From Lewinellaceae bacterium (GTDB lineage Bacteria; Bacteroidota; Bacteroidia; Chitinophagales; Saprospiraceae), in NCBI GenBank assembly GCA_020636025.1, contig JACJYQ010000005.1, positions 509,139 through 573,138 of the forward strand: DNA of 64,000 bases, in the 5' to 3' direction. Position 1 is the stretch's first letter; every line of letters starts with the position of its first letter. The position numbers and the translations under genes are program-made. The notes beneath the pieces were generated by a model, which made no database searches, was not told where the DNA came from, and worked only from the letters and a program-made list of their open reading frames with translations. Of this stretch, positions 16,618 through 25,026 are shown piece after piece.

Positions 16618-16887
16618 ATGAACAACAACCTTAAAAAGTTGCAGGAGGAGCGGGAGGCAATGTTGCCACCTGAACTTGAAGAAAGAGTTTCTTCCCAAAT
16701 GGGGACGATGGCTTTCTTTGGGAATTTGGTGGAGCTTTACGTGCCAAACGCCCTTCAGGTAGTTGTCCGCCTGGTAGGTGGAGAGGACTTGCCATGTCTT
16801 AAAAAGAACAGACACCGTGAGCAAAAGCCTATCGATTGGCGTATTCCTCCTGCCCCTGAACCAGGCTTGAATTTTACAGATTCCTGA
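16618..16887 (+). CDS. small uncharacterised protein downstream of an ECF sigma gene
   Basis: An 89-residue protein without signal peptide. The N-terminal third is charged and helical (KKLQEEREAMLPPELEERV), the middle has a hydrophobic patch (MAFFGNLVELYVPNALQVVVRLV, residues 31-53), and the tail is proline-rich. The patch could be one membrane-associated helix. It lies 144 bases after an ECF sigma factor and just before an MscS-type channel on the same strand. The layout would suit a small anti-sigma-like regulator, but no family motif supports that. Confidence 0.6.
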   Translation: MNNNLKKLQEEREAMLPPELEERVSSQMGTMAFFGNLVELYVPNALQVVVRLVGGEDLPCLKKNRHREQKPIDWRIPPAPEPGLNFTDS

Positions 16888-16912
16888 ACTCTGTTTGCAA
16901 ACAGTCTTCCTT

Positions 16913-17767
16913 ATGTTGATTTTTATAGGACCACTTGAACAATTATTCGACCAGCTATCCGCATTTTTTCCAAAGTTTATCGGGGCGCTTTCCATTTTGT
17001 TTTTTGGCTGGCTCATCTCCCGAACTGTTGGAAAGATACTAAGTAAAGTATTGGCAACCATTGGAGTGGATCGTCTGGCTGCCATGTTTGAGGATATTGA
17101 ATTTGTGCAGCGAGCAGGTGGCATGAAAGCTCAGGTATCAGAAGTGCTGGCCAAGGGCGTTTACTATATGCTCATGCTGATCTTTATCATTGCAGCCACC
17201 GAGATTTTGGGTGTGGCTGCCATTACTCAGCTGTTTACTGATTTAATGAATTACCTGCCGTCACTATTGACAGCATCAGTAATTCTATTGGTAGGTATAT
17301 TCTTCGCCAATGTAGTTCAGGGCCTGGTTCAAACGCTGTGTGTCTCCCTGGGTATTGCCTCAGCCAAGATGATAGGGGCCATAGTCTTTTATTTTATATT
17401 CGTAACCATCGCTGTTAGCGCTCTGGCTCAGGCCAAGATCAATACCGACTTTATTTCTTCCAATCTGACGGCCATTGTTGGTGCGGTTGCGCTGGCCTTT
17501 GCATTTGGCTACGGCATTGCTTCCAAGGATATGATCTCAAATTACCTTGCCGGGTACTATAACCGCAATAAAATTCGCATTGGAGATGATGTACGCATCA
17601 TTGGGGTGCGTGGGAAAGTGGTAATGATGGACGCAACTTCTCTGATCCTGCAAACACCCGAACGCGCCATCATCATTCCGCTGAATAAACTTACCACCGA
17701 GAAAGTGGAGGTTTTTTACCCGGATGGCCAGGAAGATCACCTGCTGGAACCCGGAGCCGATTCTTAA
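16913..17767 (+). CDS. MscS-type small-conductance mechanosensitive channel-like protein
   Basis: This membrane protein has hydrophobic helices at about residues 15-35, 75-100, 110-135, 145-170 and 180-200. The last is a Gly/Ala-rich pore-type helix (AIVGAVALAFAFGYGIAS). It is followed by the MscS beta domain (NKIRIGDDVRIIGVRGKVVMM, IIIPLNKLTTEKVEV). Members open under membrane tension and release solutes on osmotic downshift. The large C-terminal alpha/beta cage of classical MscS is missing, so it belongs to the shorter transmembrane-repeat group. ATG 16913 is preferred (284 residues); TTG 16895 would add six residues. Confidence 0.83.
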   Translation: MLIFIGPLEQLFDQLSAFFPKFIGALSILFFGWLISRTVGKILSKVLATIGVDRLAAMFEDIEFVQRAGGMKAQVSEVLAKGVYYMLMLIFIIAATEILGVAAITQLFTDLMNYLPSLLTASVILLVGIFFANVVQGLVQTLCVSLGIASAKMIGAIVFYFIFVTIAVSALAQAKINTDFISSNLTAIVGAVALAFAFGYGIASKDMISNYLAGYYNRNKIRIGDDVRIIGVRGKVVMMDATSLILQTPERAIIIPLNKLTTEKVEVFYPDGQEDHLLEPGADS

Positions 17768-17864
17768 AATCCTTTTTTTGCTAAATACGTTGCATATTTG
17801 AATTTGCACAGGTTAGACCTTGTGCCAATTGACTTATATATCCTGTTCATTTAATTTTTTAACC

Positions 17865-18833
17865 ATGAAATTCAATAATTTACTTTTCGCTTTCGCTTTT
17901 GTGCTAGGTGTTTCTACTATGGCCAATGCTCAAACTGCTTCAGATGCTTCCGCAAGTATGCCTGCTAAAGATACCAGCAGCTGGACCTTTGGTGGTGGTT
18001 TTGGTTTGGATCTGGCCGGGTTGGGCATCATTAACCCGCAATTGAGTTCAGGTGGTAACCGCCTGGGTTTTGGTGGCTTGTTCAATGTTTTTGCCAATCA
18101 GAAAAAATCAAAGTACTTCTGGAACAATGACCTGGCCCTTCAACTCTCGGCTCAACGCCTGGGTGGCAAGGACAACCCTTTCCAAAAAAACCTGGATGTT
18201 CTGCGCCTGGGTTCCCGCTATGGTTATGATATTTTGTTGAAAAAACTCTTCATCGCCATCGATGCCACAGCAGAATCACAGTTGCTGCCTACATACGTTG
18301 GCAATAACCTGAAAGGCGATAATGCTGACCTGTTGTCTGACTTTCTGTCTCCTGTACGCATAGCCATTGCACCTGGTTTGGATTTCAAACCTAACGATCA
18401 CGTTTCGTTTTTCCTGGCACCTGCCAGCTTCCGTTTGACTTATGTAAACAATGACTCTCTTGCAGCGCTTGCCGGTCAGCCTTTGGGTAACGAATTGGGT
18501 AAAAACTCACGCAGCCAGTTGGGTTACACTCTGAAGGCACAGTATGTGAATAAATATTTCAATGACAAGGTGGCCTTCTCTTCAAAAATCGGTTGGTTTG
18601 CCGATTACTCAAAGAATCTGAACGGAAACGTACTGTGGCAGAATAACATGAGCATAGCCTTATTCAAAGGTCTTGCCCTGGAGTTGTTTGGCGATCTGTT
18701 TTATGATCACTTTACTCAAGTGGCAGTGAAAGATATTCCTGAAGGAACTGCTGCCAGTGATGTTGCGCCGTTCCTGGGTTTGAAACCTACTTATACCGGA
18801 GGTTTTCTGCTGAAGTTCAATAAGATCTTCTAG
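17865..18833 (+). CDS. DUF3078 outer-membrane protein
   Basis: A 322-residue secreted beta-strand protein of the DUF3078 type, common in Bacteroidota. A signal peptide ends at about residue 21 (TMANAQ), followed by WTFGGGFGLDLAGLG, the segment on unwanted background LALQLSAQRLGG, and a C-terminal aromatic strand (GGFLLKFNKIF). Predicted to be an outer-membrane barrel; its substrate is unknown. An upstream in-frame start at 17820 would put 15 residues before the signal peptide, so ATG 17865 is used. The gene ends at a strong hairpin shared with the convergent repeat-protein gene. Confidence 0.83.
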   Translation: MKFNNLLFAFAFVLGVSTMANAQTASDASASMPAKDTSSWTFGGGFGLDLAGLGIINPQLSSGGNRLGFGGLFNVFANQKKSKYFWNNDLALQLSAQRLGGKDNPFQKNLDVLRLGSRYGYDILLKKLFIAIDATAESQLLPTYVGNNLKGDNADLLSDFLSPVRIAIAPGLDFKPNDHVSFFLAPASFRLTYVNNDSLAALAGQPLGNELGKNSRSQLGYTLKAQYVNKYFNDKVAFSSKIGWFADYSKNLNGNVLWQNNMSIALFKGLALELFGDLFYDHFTQVAVKDIPEGTAASDVAPFLGLKPTYTGGFLLKFNKIF

Positions 18834-18926
18834 GTTTTTAAAGGACAATACCTATTCAATCGTAGAATGGTTTCTCGCAGATTATCCGCTGCTGATAAAC
18901 GGGTAAAATCATATTCCTAAAAGAGA

Positions 18927-18961
18927 GCGAGCCGCTCCCGGTCATTTCCGGGGCGGCTCGC
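18927..18961. terminator. bidirectional GC-rich terminator between convergent genes
   Basis: A stem of 14 base pairs (GCGAGCCGC continuing into CCCGG on the left, CCGGG and GCGGCTCGC on the right) has one bulged T and a 6-base loop. It is followed by TCTTTAACT on the plus strand. It sits midway between the stops of the DUF3078 gene (18833) and the cysteine-rich repeat gene (18989). Confidence 0.8.
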
Positions 18962-18988
18962 GTCTTTAACTAATGGTTTTGATACCTA

Positions 18989-21900
18989 TTACTGCTTAAT
19001 AAATGAGCCTTCCAAGCGGCCGGAATTACCCAGAACAGACATTCTGAATACGCCAGCCGGCAAATCTGTCAGATCCAACTGGAAGTTGGAAGCATTGGTA
19101 ATCACCCTACTCTGGATCAGACGGCCATCAGCGTGATAAATGTTCACTGTAGCCTGACCAACTTCGGTTCCGTTCTCCAGCATGGCAGTTACATTCACAA
19201 AATTGCTGGCCGGATTCGGTGAGATCACCAGTGATGATGCAATTTCAGGTTCAACTACCGGAGTCATACATTCTACCATGCCCAGTACAAAACCGTCTTC
19301 GCAGTCGTAATCCTGGTGGTCAACCACGCCGAATTCCCAAACGGTAGACCCGTCGCCAGGGAATGGGCCAAGGATGATTGGCTGTTGCGTATTGTATGGG
19401 TAATTGCCGTACACATTACCATTTCCTACAAGGTCGAAGCCCTCGTTTCCAACATTTTCGTAGTTGAAAGTGATGGCTACGAAGAACTGGCCGCACAAAC
19501 AAGGGGTACGCACAGCCATGACATCCCAGATATGGCAATCATTCCCGCCAAAGAGACAATCCGGAACCGGGAACTCAAGCGTTCTGCAGCAATCGGATGC
19601 TCCGTTTGTATTCAGGAAGCAAACTTTCACGATATCGTTTGGTCCACCGTTCCATGGGAAATCAGGGAAGTTCAATGGAAGCTGGTTTACATTGAATGCT
19701 CCGAGGAACACACCGTTTGCCCATACTCCAAACATATTGCTAGGTGGGTTAACAAACTGGAAATTCAGGAACAGGTTGTAAGAACTGTCGCTGGTGCAAT
19801 CGCCCGGATCAACAACAAGACCAAATATTTCACAATTGCCATTACCCAGACAGCCTGGCACCTGATATTCAATGGTTTTACAACAATCGTAGTTGCCGGC
19901 GGCATCTAGCATGCAAACTTTGATCACATCATGTGTGCCGCCATTCCAGTTGATATCCTGAAGCAACAAGGGCAACTGGTTCAAACTGAAATTGCCGATA
20001 AACTGGCCGTTAGACCAAACACCAAACATGTCGCTTGGTGGATTGTGCACCTGGAAGTTGACGTGAATATTATAGGTACTGTTGCTGGTACAGTCACCAA
20101 CATCTACTTTCAAATCATATATCTCGCAGTCATTGTTTAACAGGCAATCTGGCACGTAATATTCAAGCGTTGCGCAGCAGCCAACACCTCCAACGGGTGT
20201 ATTGCCCACACAAACCTGTAATACATCTTCTATACCACCACCCCATGGGAAATTTTGAATGGTCAATGGCAGTTGCCCAAGGCCGAAGGCTCCCAAGAAG
20301 TCGCCATTTGCCCAAACACTGAAGGTATTGCCAATCGGGTTTACTACCTGGAAGTTGATGGTCACTTTATAAGTACTATCACCTGTACAAACCCCTGTAT
20401 CCACTACAAGGTCAAATATGTCGCAAGCGCCACCACCGTGCAGGCAGTCCGGAATTGGATATTCAATCGTTTCGCAGCATGATAACTGGTTATTTACCCC
20501 AAGCATGCAAACCTTTATCACGTCATTTGGCCCCATGCCATCCCATGGGAAATCCGGGATATGCAATGGCAATTGGCTGATGTCATAATTACCCAGGTTA
20601 ATGCCGTTTCCGAATACCACGAATTGAGTGGCGTTGGTATTAACCGGAATGAAATCAATCGTGACATGGTAAGTGACGCTGTCAGGGTTGCAATCTCCCA
20701 CCACAACGGTGAGGTCATGGATTTCGCAAGGATCGCAGTTCGGCACCTGGAATTCGATGGTTTCGCAGCAATCAGGGTGGTCGTTGATGCAAACCTTCAC
20801 CACCTGAACCGGATTTCCATTTGCAGGGAAATTCTGAATTGTCAACGGAAGTTGGTTCAGCGGGAAGTTGCCAAAAAACGCACCATTGATATACACATCG
20901 TAAAAATCGTTTCCTGGATTATTAACGTCAAAATTGATCTTGACATTGAAGCCACCATTTGGGTTGCAATCGCCAACCATGGCCGTGAGATCAAAAATAT
21001 CACAAGGCAGATTGTTGCCGCAAGGAGATGGAAACTCCTTCACAATACAACAATTCGGATTGTCATTAATGCAAATCTTGATCTCATCAAAAGAATTGCC
21101 ACTTGCAGGGAAGTTTTGTATGGTAAATGGCAACAGGTTCAACGCAAACAGACCCATATACTGGCCGTTTGCCCAAACTTCGAAGAAGTCGTTACCCGGG
21201 TTGACTACCTGGAAATTAATGGCAAGAGAATAGGTGTTATCTGAAGTATCACAAACCCCGGGATCAAGCACCAAATCAAAAATATCGCAACCCTGGTTCG
21301 CACATGGCGATGGGAACTCTTCGGTGATGCAACAATCCGGATTGTCATTGATGCATATTTTCACTACATCAAACGGATTGCCGCTCGCCGGGAAATTTGG
21401 AATGGTAATCGGCAACTGGTTCAGCGGGAAGGTGCCAAACAACTGACCATTGGCAGACACCTCAAAGAAGTCGTTACCCGGGTTGTTCACCTGGAAATTG
21501 ATAAACAGCGGGTAAACGCCATTCGGAGTACAATTGCCGGCTTCAATCACCAGATCAAAAATGTGGCAGGGCACATCGTTGCAATCAGGATTGTGCAATT
21601 CAAATGCAGTACAACAGTCAGGATGGTCATTGATGCATACTTTAATTACGGTGATCGCATTGCCGTTAATTGGGAAATCAGGGATGGTGAGCGGCAGCTG
21701 ATTTAGCGGGAAAGTCCCAACCAGCTGACCATCTGCATACAGATCAAAAAAGTCATTACCTGGATGATCATAATTGAAGTTTACAATCAACGGGAATGTC
21801 TGAGTTGCAAAATCACAATCACCTGCTTCCACTTTCAAGTCGGTGATCATACAGGTACCCAGACAATCGGGTACTTTGAATTCAACTGTTTTACAGCAGA

Positions 21901-23383
21901 AACTATTTGGATCGGTACCAGGGATACTTCCACCGATGCAGATCATTACAACATCGTTATTGCCGCCGTTCCATGGGAAGTCTTCGATCAGGATCGGAGC
22001 TGCTGCCAGGTCGAATGTGTCGTAAACCACACCATTCGCCCAAACAATGAAAGTGCCGTTTCCAGGGTTGTTTGCATTGAAATTGAGCAGAACCTGGTAT
22101 GTGCTGTCTCCGGTGCATTTCCCGGTTTCAACAGATATATGGGTTATTTCACAAAGGGAATCAAAAGGTAAGCAGTCCGGAGCGAGGAATTGTAATTCTT
22201 TACAACAAGCGGGGTCGTTTCCTGTACAAACTCGTATATGATTGAAAATGAGACCGTTCCAGGAGAAATCACTTATGTACAAAGGCAATTGGTCCATGCC
22301 GTAATGGCCAAGGGGGTGACCATTGCCCCAAATCTCGAATGAATCTACTGCAGTAGTGTCTTTTACCTGAAAATTCACCCATAGCCCAAAGGTGCTATCA
22401 GAAGAACAGGTATCGGTTTCTACTTCCAGATCGTAAATGGCACATGGAATCAAACAGGTAGGTGCCGTAAAATCCTCTTCTACACAACATAAACCCGTTG
22501 GCAGATCAAAACAAACTTTAGCTATCGGATGAGGATTTCCGTTTGTCTGGAAAACCACCGGCAAAGGCAACTGATTTACAGCAAAAACTCCTTGCAAAAC
22601 ACCGTCCAGGAACAAAGAGAAGGAGTCGGTTAAAGTGGTATTAAGTGCCTGAAAATTTACTTTAGCCTTGTAAGTGCTGTCACTGATACAATCGCCCGGG
22701 GTCACCGTGAAGTTAAATATGCCACAGGGTCCATTGAAACAGGTGGGTGCCTGAAATGTAAAACTCTGACAACAGTTTGGCTGATTTACTATGCAAACCG
22801 TTACAATATCAAATGCATTGCCTGCCCAGGGGAAATTGGGAATGGTTACCGGTAGGGCAGCAGTAGGGAATACGCCAAGGGAAACTCCATTGGCGGAGAA
22901 CACTTCAAATTGTCCGATTTGGGGACTTGTAAACTGGAAATCAACGGTAAGCTCATAAGTGAGGGTTATCGGGTTGCAAGGGCCGACATCAACACTCAGG
23001 TCGTCTATTCCACAGCCTCCGCCGTTGCCGCAGGCCGGGACATCAATGACGACATCGTCGAAACAATCGTTGAACTCTGAATCTTCAACATGGAACTCAA
23101 ATACTGTGGGGGCATTGGGATTGCCGAAGAGTGGCCCCAGAGTGATGGGGACCTGGCTGTACTCGAAGGTGCCGTAATTCACGCCATTTCCTGTAACTTT
23201 GAATGTGTTGGAATTGCCGGCATGCTTAAATTCAAGCACGACAAAAAACTCACAAGAGTTTACAGGATTGGGTTGAACTACCGTGGCTGTGAGGTCGTAG
23301 AGCTCACAATTCTGCTGTGCTGCGAGTGGACTAACCAGCAGCAGTAGCATCGGTAATAAGGATGATAAACGCATGGGAAACAA
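18989..23383 (-). CDS. giant 14-module cysteine-rich T9SS-secreted protein
   Basis: This 1464-residue protein has a signal peptide (to about residue 22, SPLAAQQ), fourteen modules of about 90-100 residues, and a type A T9SS sorting domain (last 80 residues: LVISPNPASNFVNV, LPAGVFRMSVLG). Each core module opens with C(D/E)IxDL, has G(D/V)C about ten residues later, a WANGxxxGxFxLNQLPLTI core, then KVC, an adjacent CC pair and a closing PxC. That is six conserved cysteines, enough for three disulfides. Modules 1 and 14 differ from the twelve inside but resemble each other (GPLFG/GPFPG, VFEFHVED/VWEFGVVD), like end caps. It is likely exported to the cell surface as a stalk or adhesin. Not recognised as a named family. 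Confidence 0.88.
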   Translation of the reverse strand: MFPMRLSSLLPMLLLLVSPLAAQQNCELYDLTATVVQPNPVNSCEFFVVLEFKHAGNSNTFKVTGNGVNYGTFEYSQVPITLGPLFGNPNAPTVFEFHVEDSEFNDCFDDVVIDVPACGNGGGCGIDDLSVDVGPCNPITLTYELTVDFQFTSPQIGQFEVFSANGVSLGVFPTAALPVTIPNFPWAGNAFDIVTVCIVNQPNCCQSFTFQAPTCFNGPCGIFNFTVTPGDCISDSTYKAKVNFQALNTTLTDSFSLFLDGVLQGVFAVNQLPLPVVFQTNGNPHPIAKVCFDLPTGLCCVEEDFTAPTCLIPCAIYDLEVETDTCSSDSTFGLWVNFQVKDTTAVDSFEIWGNGHPLGHYGMDQLPLYISDFSWNGLIFNHIRVCTGNDPACCKELQFLAPDCLPFDSLCEITHISVETGKCTGDSTYQVLLNFNANNPGNGTFIVWANGVVYDTFDLAAAPILIEDFPWNGGNNDVVMICIGGSIPGTDPNSFCCKTVEFKVPDCLGTCMITDLKVEAGDCDFATQTFPLIVNFNYDHPGNDFFDLYADGQLVGTFPLNQLPLTIPDFPINGNAITVIKVCINDHPDCCTAFELHNPDCNDVPCHIFDLVIEAGNCTPNGVYPLFINFQVNNPGNDFFEVSANGQLFGTFPLNQLPITIPNFPASGNPFDVVKICINDNPDCCITEEFPSPCANQGCDIFDLVLDPGVCDTSDNTYSLAINFQVVNPGNDFFEVWANGQYMGLFALNLLPFTIQNFPASGNSFDEIKICINDNPNCCIVKEFPSPCGNNLPCDIFDLTAMVGDCNPNGGFNVKINFDVNNPGNDFYDVYINGAFFGNFPLNQLPLTIQNFPANGNPVQVVKVCINDHPDCCETIEFQVPNCDPCEIHDLTVVVGDCNPDSVTYHVTIDFIPVNTNATQFVVFGNGINLGNYDISQLPLHIPDFPWDGMGPNDVIKVCMLGVNNQLSCCETIEYPIPDCLHGGGACDIFDLVVDTGVCTGDSTYKVTINFQVVNPIGNTFSVWANGDFLGAFGLGQLPLTIQNFPWGGGIEDVLQVCVGNTPVGGVGCCATLEYYVPDCLLNNDCEIYDLKVDVGDCTSNSTYNIHVNFQVHNPPSDMFGVWSNGQFIGNFSLNQLPLLLQDINWNGGTHDVIKVCMLDAAGNYDCCKTIEYQVPGCLGNGNCEIFGLVVDPGDCTSDSSYNLFLNFQFVNPPSNMFGVWANGVFLGAFNVNQLPLNFPDFPWNGGPNDIVKVCFLNTNGASDCCRTLEFPVPDCLFGGNDCHIWDVMAVRTPCLCGQFFVAITFNYENVGNEGFDLVGNGNVYGNYPYNTQQPIILGPFPGDGSTVWEFGVVDHQDYDCEDGFVLGMVECMTPVVEPEIASSLVISPNPASNFVNVTAMLENGTEVGQATVNIYHADGRLIQSRVITNASNFQLDLTDLPAGVFRMSVLGNSGRLEGSFIKQ

Positions 23384-23708
23384 TAATTTGGTGAAAATAA
23401 AAAAGGATGAAACCGAGGCCGGGTGGCCACGTATTATTAGGATTATTCAGGATTCAAAGAACAAAATTGTAAGTCTGATGGGAACAAGATACAGCACCAG
23501 GGTATTTCGCTTCCCCTGATTTCACGCAAAACTACCTTGAAATTGTCGTGTTTAGTCAAATGCACAAAAAAATAATGGGTTTCTCAGGCAGCGACCTGAA
23601 AAACCCGCAAAACGTGTCCAAAAATTTAGTGGGAGAACAAGCTGAAGCCTGTACGGTCTTTAGCAGATAAAAATAAAGAAGCGCAAATTAATTGTTATAA
23701 ACAGTGCA
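23384..23708. other. 325-base gap between two minus-strand genes
   Basis: No reading frame of credible length is present. The gap holds the terminator of the AntA/AntB-like gene (23563-23606). The remaining bases up to the repeat-protein start presumably hold that gene's promoter, but no perfect TAnnTTTG box is seen; TATTTTTTTG on the minus strand near 23570 has the wrong spacing. Confidence 0.5.
23563..23606 (-). terminator. intrinsic terminator of the AntA/AntB-like gene
   Basis: A 12-bp stem with one mismatch (23577-23588 with 23595-23606) and a 6-base loop. On the minus strand it is followed by ATTATTTTTTT, the classic T tail. It lies about 100 bases after the stop at 23709, so the small gene is transcribed alone. 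Confidence 0.78.
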
Positions 23709-24050
23709 TTAAGCAGCATGCTGAAACAAGTTCATCTGACCATTAGACGCTGCCAGATCCAACATACGCGCATACTTCAGTTTGCTTTTGCTGTTGGTTC
23801 GCAATGCAATCAGCTTGGCCAGTTCAAGACTGATGAAGTAATCTTCAATGGGCTCACCTGGCCTGGGGCGCTTGGCAAAATCGCGGTATGCCTGTGGCTT
23901 GCGTATGCCTTCCTTAAATTCGTATACATCCCGCAACCAACGCCTCACAAGCGAACCATACTGCCTGACCGGCAATTTCAACGCTGAGAACAAACTGCTG
24001 GCGGTAACGACTTTTGTGCCTTTTTTACTTACAAATATTTCGAGTGCCAT
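23709..24050 (-). CDS. AntA/AntB antirepressor-like small protein
   Basis: A 113-residue basic protein resembling the AntA/AntB antirepressor N-terminal domain. It has a helix-turn-helix-like front (VVTASSLFSALKLPVRQYGSL), a tryptophan-bearing basic helix (VRRWLRDVYEFKEGI), and the DYFISLELAKLIAL segment that matches the family's dYflsldmAKelAl. In phages such proteins relieve repression, but here no phage gene is near. The frame could open at 24128, but a full -33/-7 promoter covers that point (24116-24147), so ATG 24050 (MALEIFVSKKG) is the start. Own promoter and terminator indicate a free-standing gene. The family call is by motif resemblance only. Confidence 0.7.
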   Translation of the reverse strand: MALEIFVSKKGTKVVTASSLFSALKLPVRQYGSLVRRWLRDVYEFKEGIRKPQAYRDFAKRPRPGEPIEDYFISLELAKLIALRTNSKSKLKYARMLDLAASNGQMNLFQHAA

Positions 24051-24115
24051 CTTAATAGCGTTTAGGAACACAGATTTATTTGATTGAGGGAATTCACAGA
24101 TTAATAAATTCGACA

Positions 24116-24147
24116 CAAAAATAAACAACTTGTTTATTTAAAACAAA
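24116..24147 (-). promoter_or_regulatory. full -33/-7 promoter of the AntA/AntB-like gene
   Basis: Minus strand: TTTG at 24144-24147, 20-base spacer, TATTTTTG at 24116-24123. Both elements match the Bacteroidota consensus exactly. Transcription should begin near 24109, giving a leader of about 60 bases before ATG 24050 and ruling out the longer frame. Confidence 0.7.
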
Positions 24148-24300
24148 TTATTTTATAAATATTTTTTTGGATATTTTGGTTTGGAGTGAGTCATTAATAG
24201 GTCTGATAGCACAAACAAGTTCACTCACCTTGCCGTTTGCTCCTGGTCACAAGACACTAGTGCGGCGAAAGAAAACTTATTATCGAATTCCATTAATGTC

Positions 24301-24390
24301 GCCCATTCAGGGCTTTTACAGCTGTGTGCCATACCCTATCCATGGGCTTCGCCTCATGGTTATGTGATTTTGCCCCTTTGGGGCTTAGGA
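24301..24390. repeat. REP-like palindromic element
   Basis: A non-coding block with several short palindromes: GCCCATTCAGGGC, CCATGGGCTTCGCCTCATGG and GCCCCTTTGGGGC. The last is the exact reverse complement of GCCCCAAAGGGGC at 30031-30043, and the words CAGGGC, CCCTAT and ATGGGC are shared with the element at 30028-30221. The two blocks are members of one dispersed family. Confidence 0.65.
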
Positions 24391-24397
24391 TCACCTC

Positions 24398-24432
24398 ATT
24401 ATCGAATTAGCTAATTATCAAATTATCAAATT
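24398..24432. repeat. octamer array ATTATCAA/ATTAGCTA ending on a stop codon
   Basis: Period-8 words: ATTATCGA, ATTAGCTA, ATTATCAA, ATTATCAA. The last copy overlaps the DUF3109 gene and supplies its TGA stop (24426-24428, minus strand). The ATTAGCTA unit recurs in the 35213-35271 array. Confidence 0.75.
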
Positions 24433-25013
24433 GACTTTTGTGCTTTCATAAACTCCGCAGCGCCATCCAGTTCTTCGTAAAACTCTTCACCATACTTGCG
24501 GATTAGCGCTTCCTTGAGGAATTTATACACCGGCACTTTTTCCTTGTCACCCAACTTACAGGCTTCCGAACAAATATCCCAGCGGTCGTAATTGATCGCT
24601 TCCGTACCTATGGCGTCATAGGGCATGATCCGGATGGGATACAAGTGGCAGGAGATCGGCTTTTTGAAATCTGTAGCACCAGCGTGCCAGGCTTTCTCGA
24701 TGCCACACCAGGCAACACCATTACCATCAAAGGTTAGGAAAGCACATGGACCACCGTCTATCAGCATGGTGCCATGACCCATGCCGTCGTACCAGGCGTG
24801 TTTGCCATTGGCTTCTATGGCTGCAATTCCGGCCGGACTCAAAAATGGCTTTACATCTTCATAAATGGCTTCAAGCGTCTCCATTTCATTTTCTTCCAAG
24901 GGCGCACCAAAATCCCCTTCCCAACAGCAGGCGCCCTTACAGGCGCTCAGGTTGCAAATGAAATTCTCTTCCACCACATCGTCGCTCACCAGTTTATCCT
25001 GTACAATGATCAT
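24426..25013 (-). CDS. DUF3109 cysteine-rich protein of the glycogen operon
   Basis: A 195-residue DUF3109 family protein. The cysteine signature is present: CNLSACKGACCWEG near the N-terminus (residues 19-32), then CAFL, WCGIEKAW, CHLYPIRI and CSEACKLG. The set resembles the YkgJ-type zinc or iron-sulfur binding module. Function of the family is not established. It lies 13 bases downstream of glgC on the same strand, so it is transcribed with the glycogen genes. Whether it acts in that pathway is open. Its stop codon lies in the octamer array. Confidence 0.88.
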   Translation of the reverse strand: MIIVQDKLVSDDVVEENFICNLSACKGACCWEGDFGAPLEENEMETLEAIYEDVKPFLSPAGIAAIEANGKHAWYDGMGHGTMLIDGGPCAFLTFDGNGVAWCGIEKAWHAGATDFKKPISCHLYPIRIMPYDAIGTEAINYDRWDICSEACKLGDKEKVPVYKFLKEALIRKYGEEFYEELDGAAEFMKAQKSI

Positions 25014-25026
25014 CTTGCGAATTGCT

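Noticed and set aside
19316..21446. Long plus-strand frames (up to 227 codons) opposite the repeat protein
   Set aside because: They lie antisense to the 14-module gene and mirror its periodic codons; none has a promoter or family look.
24051..24128. N-terminal extension of the AntA/AntB-like gene to 24128
   Set aside because: A complete -33/-7 promoter overlaps it, so that codon would lie upstream of the transcript start.
24167..24367. 66-codon plus-strand frame in the gap before DUF3109
   Set aside because: It runs through the REP-like palindromes and has no coding character.
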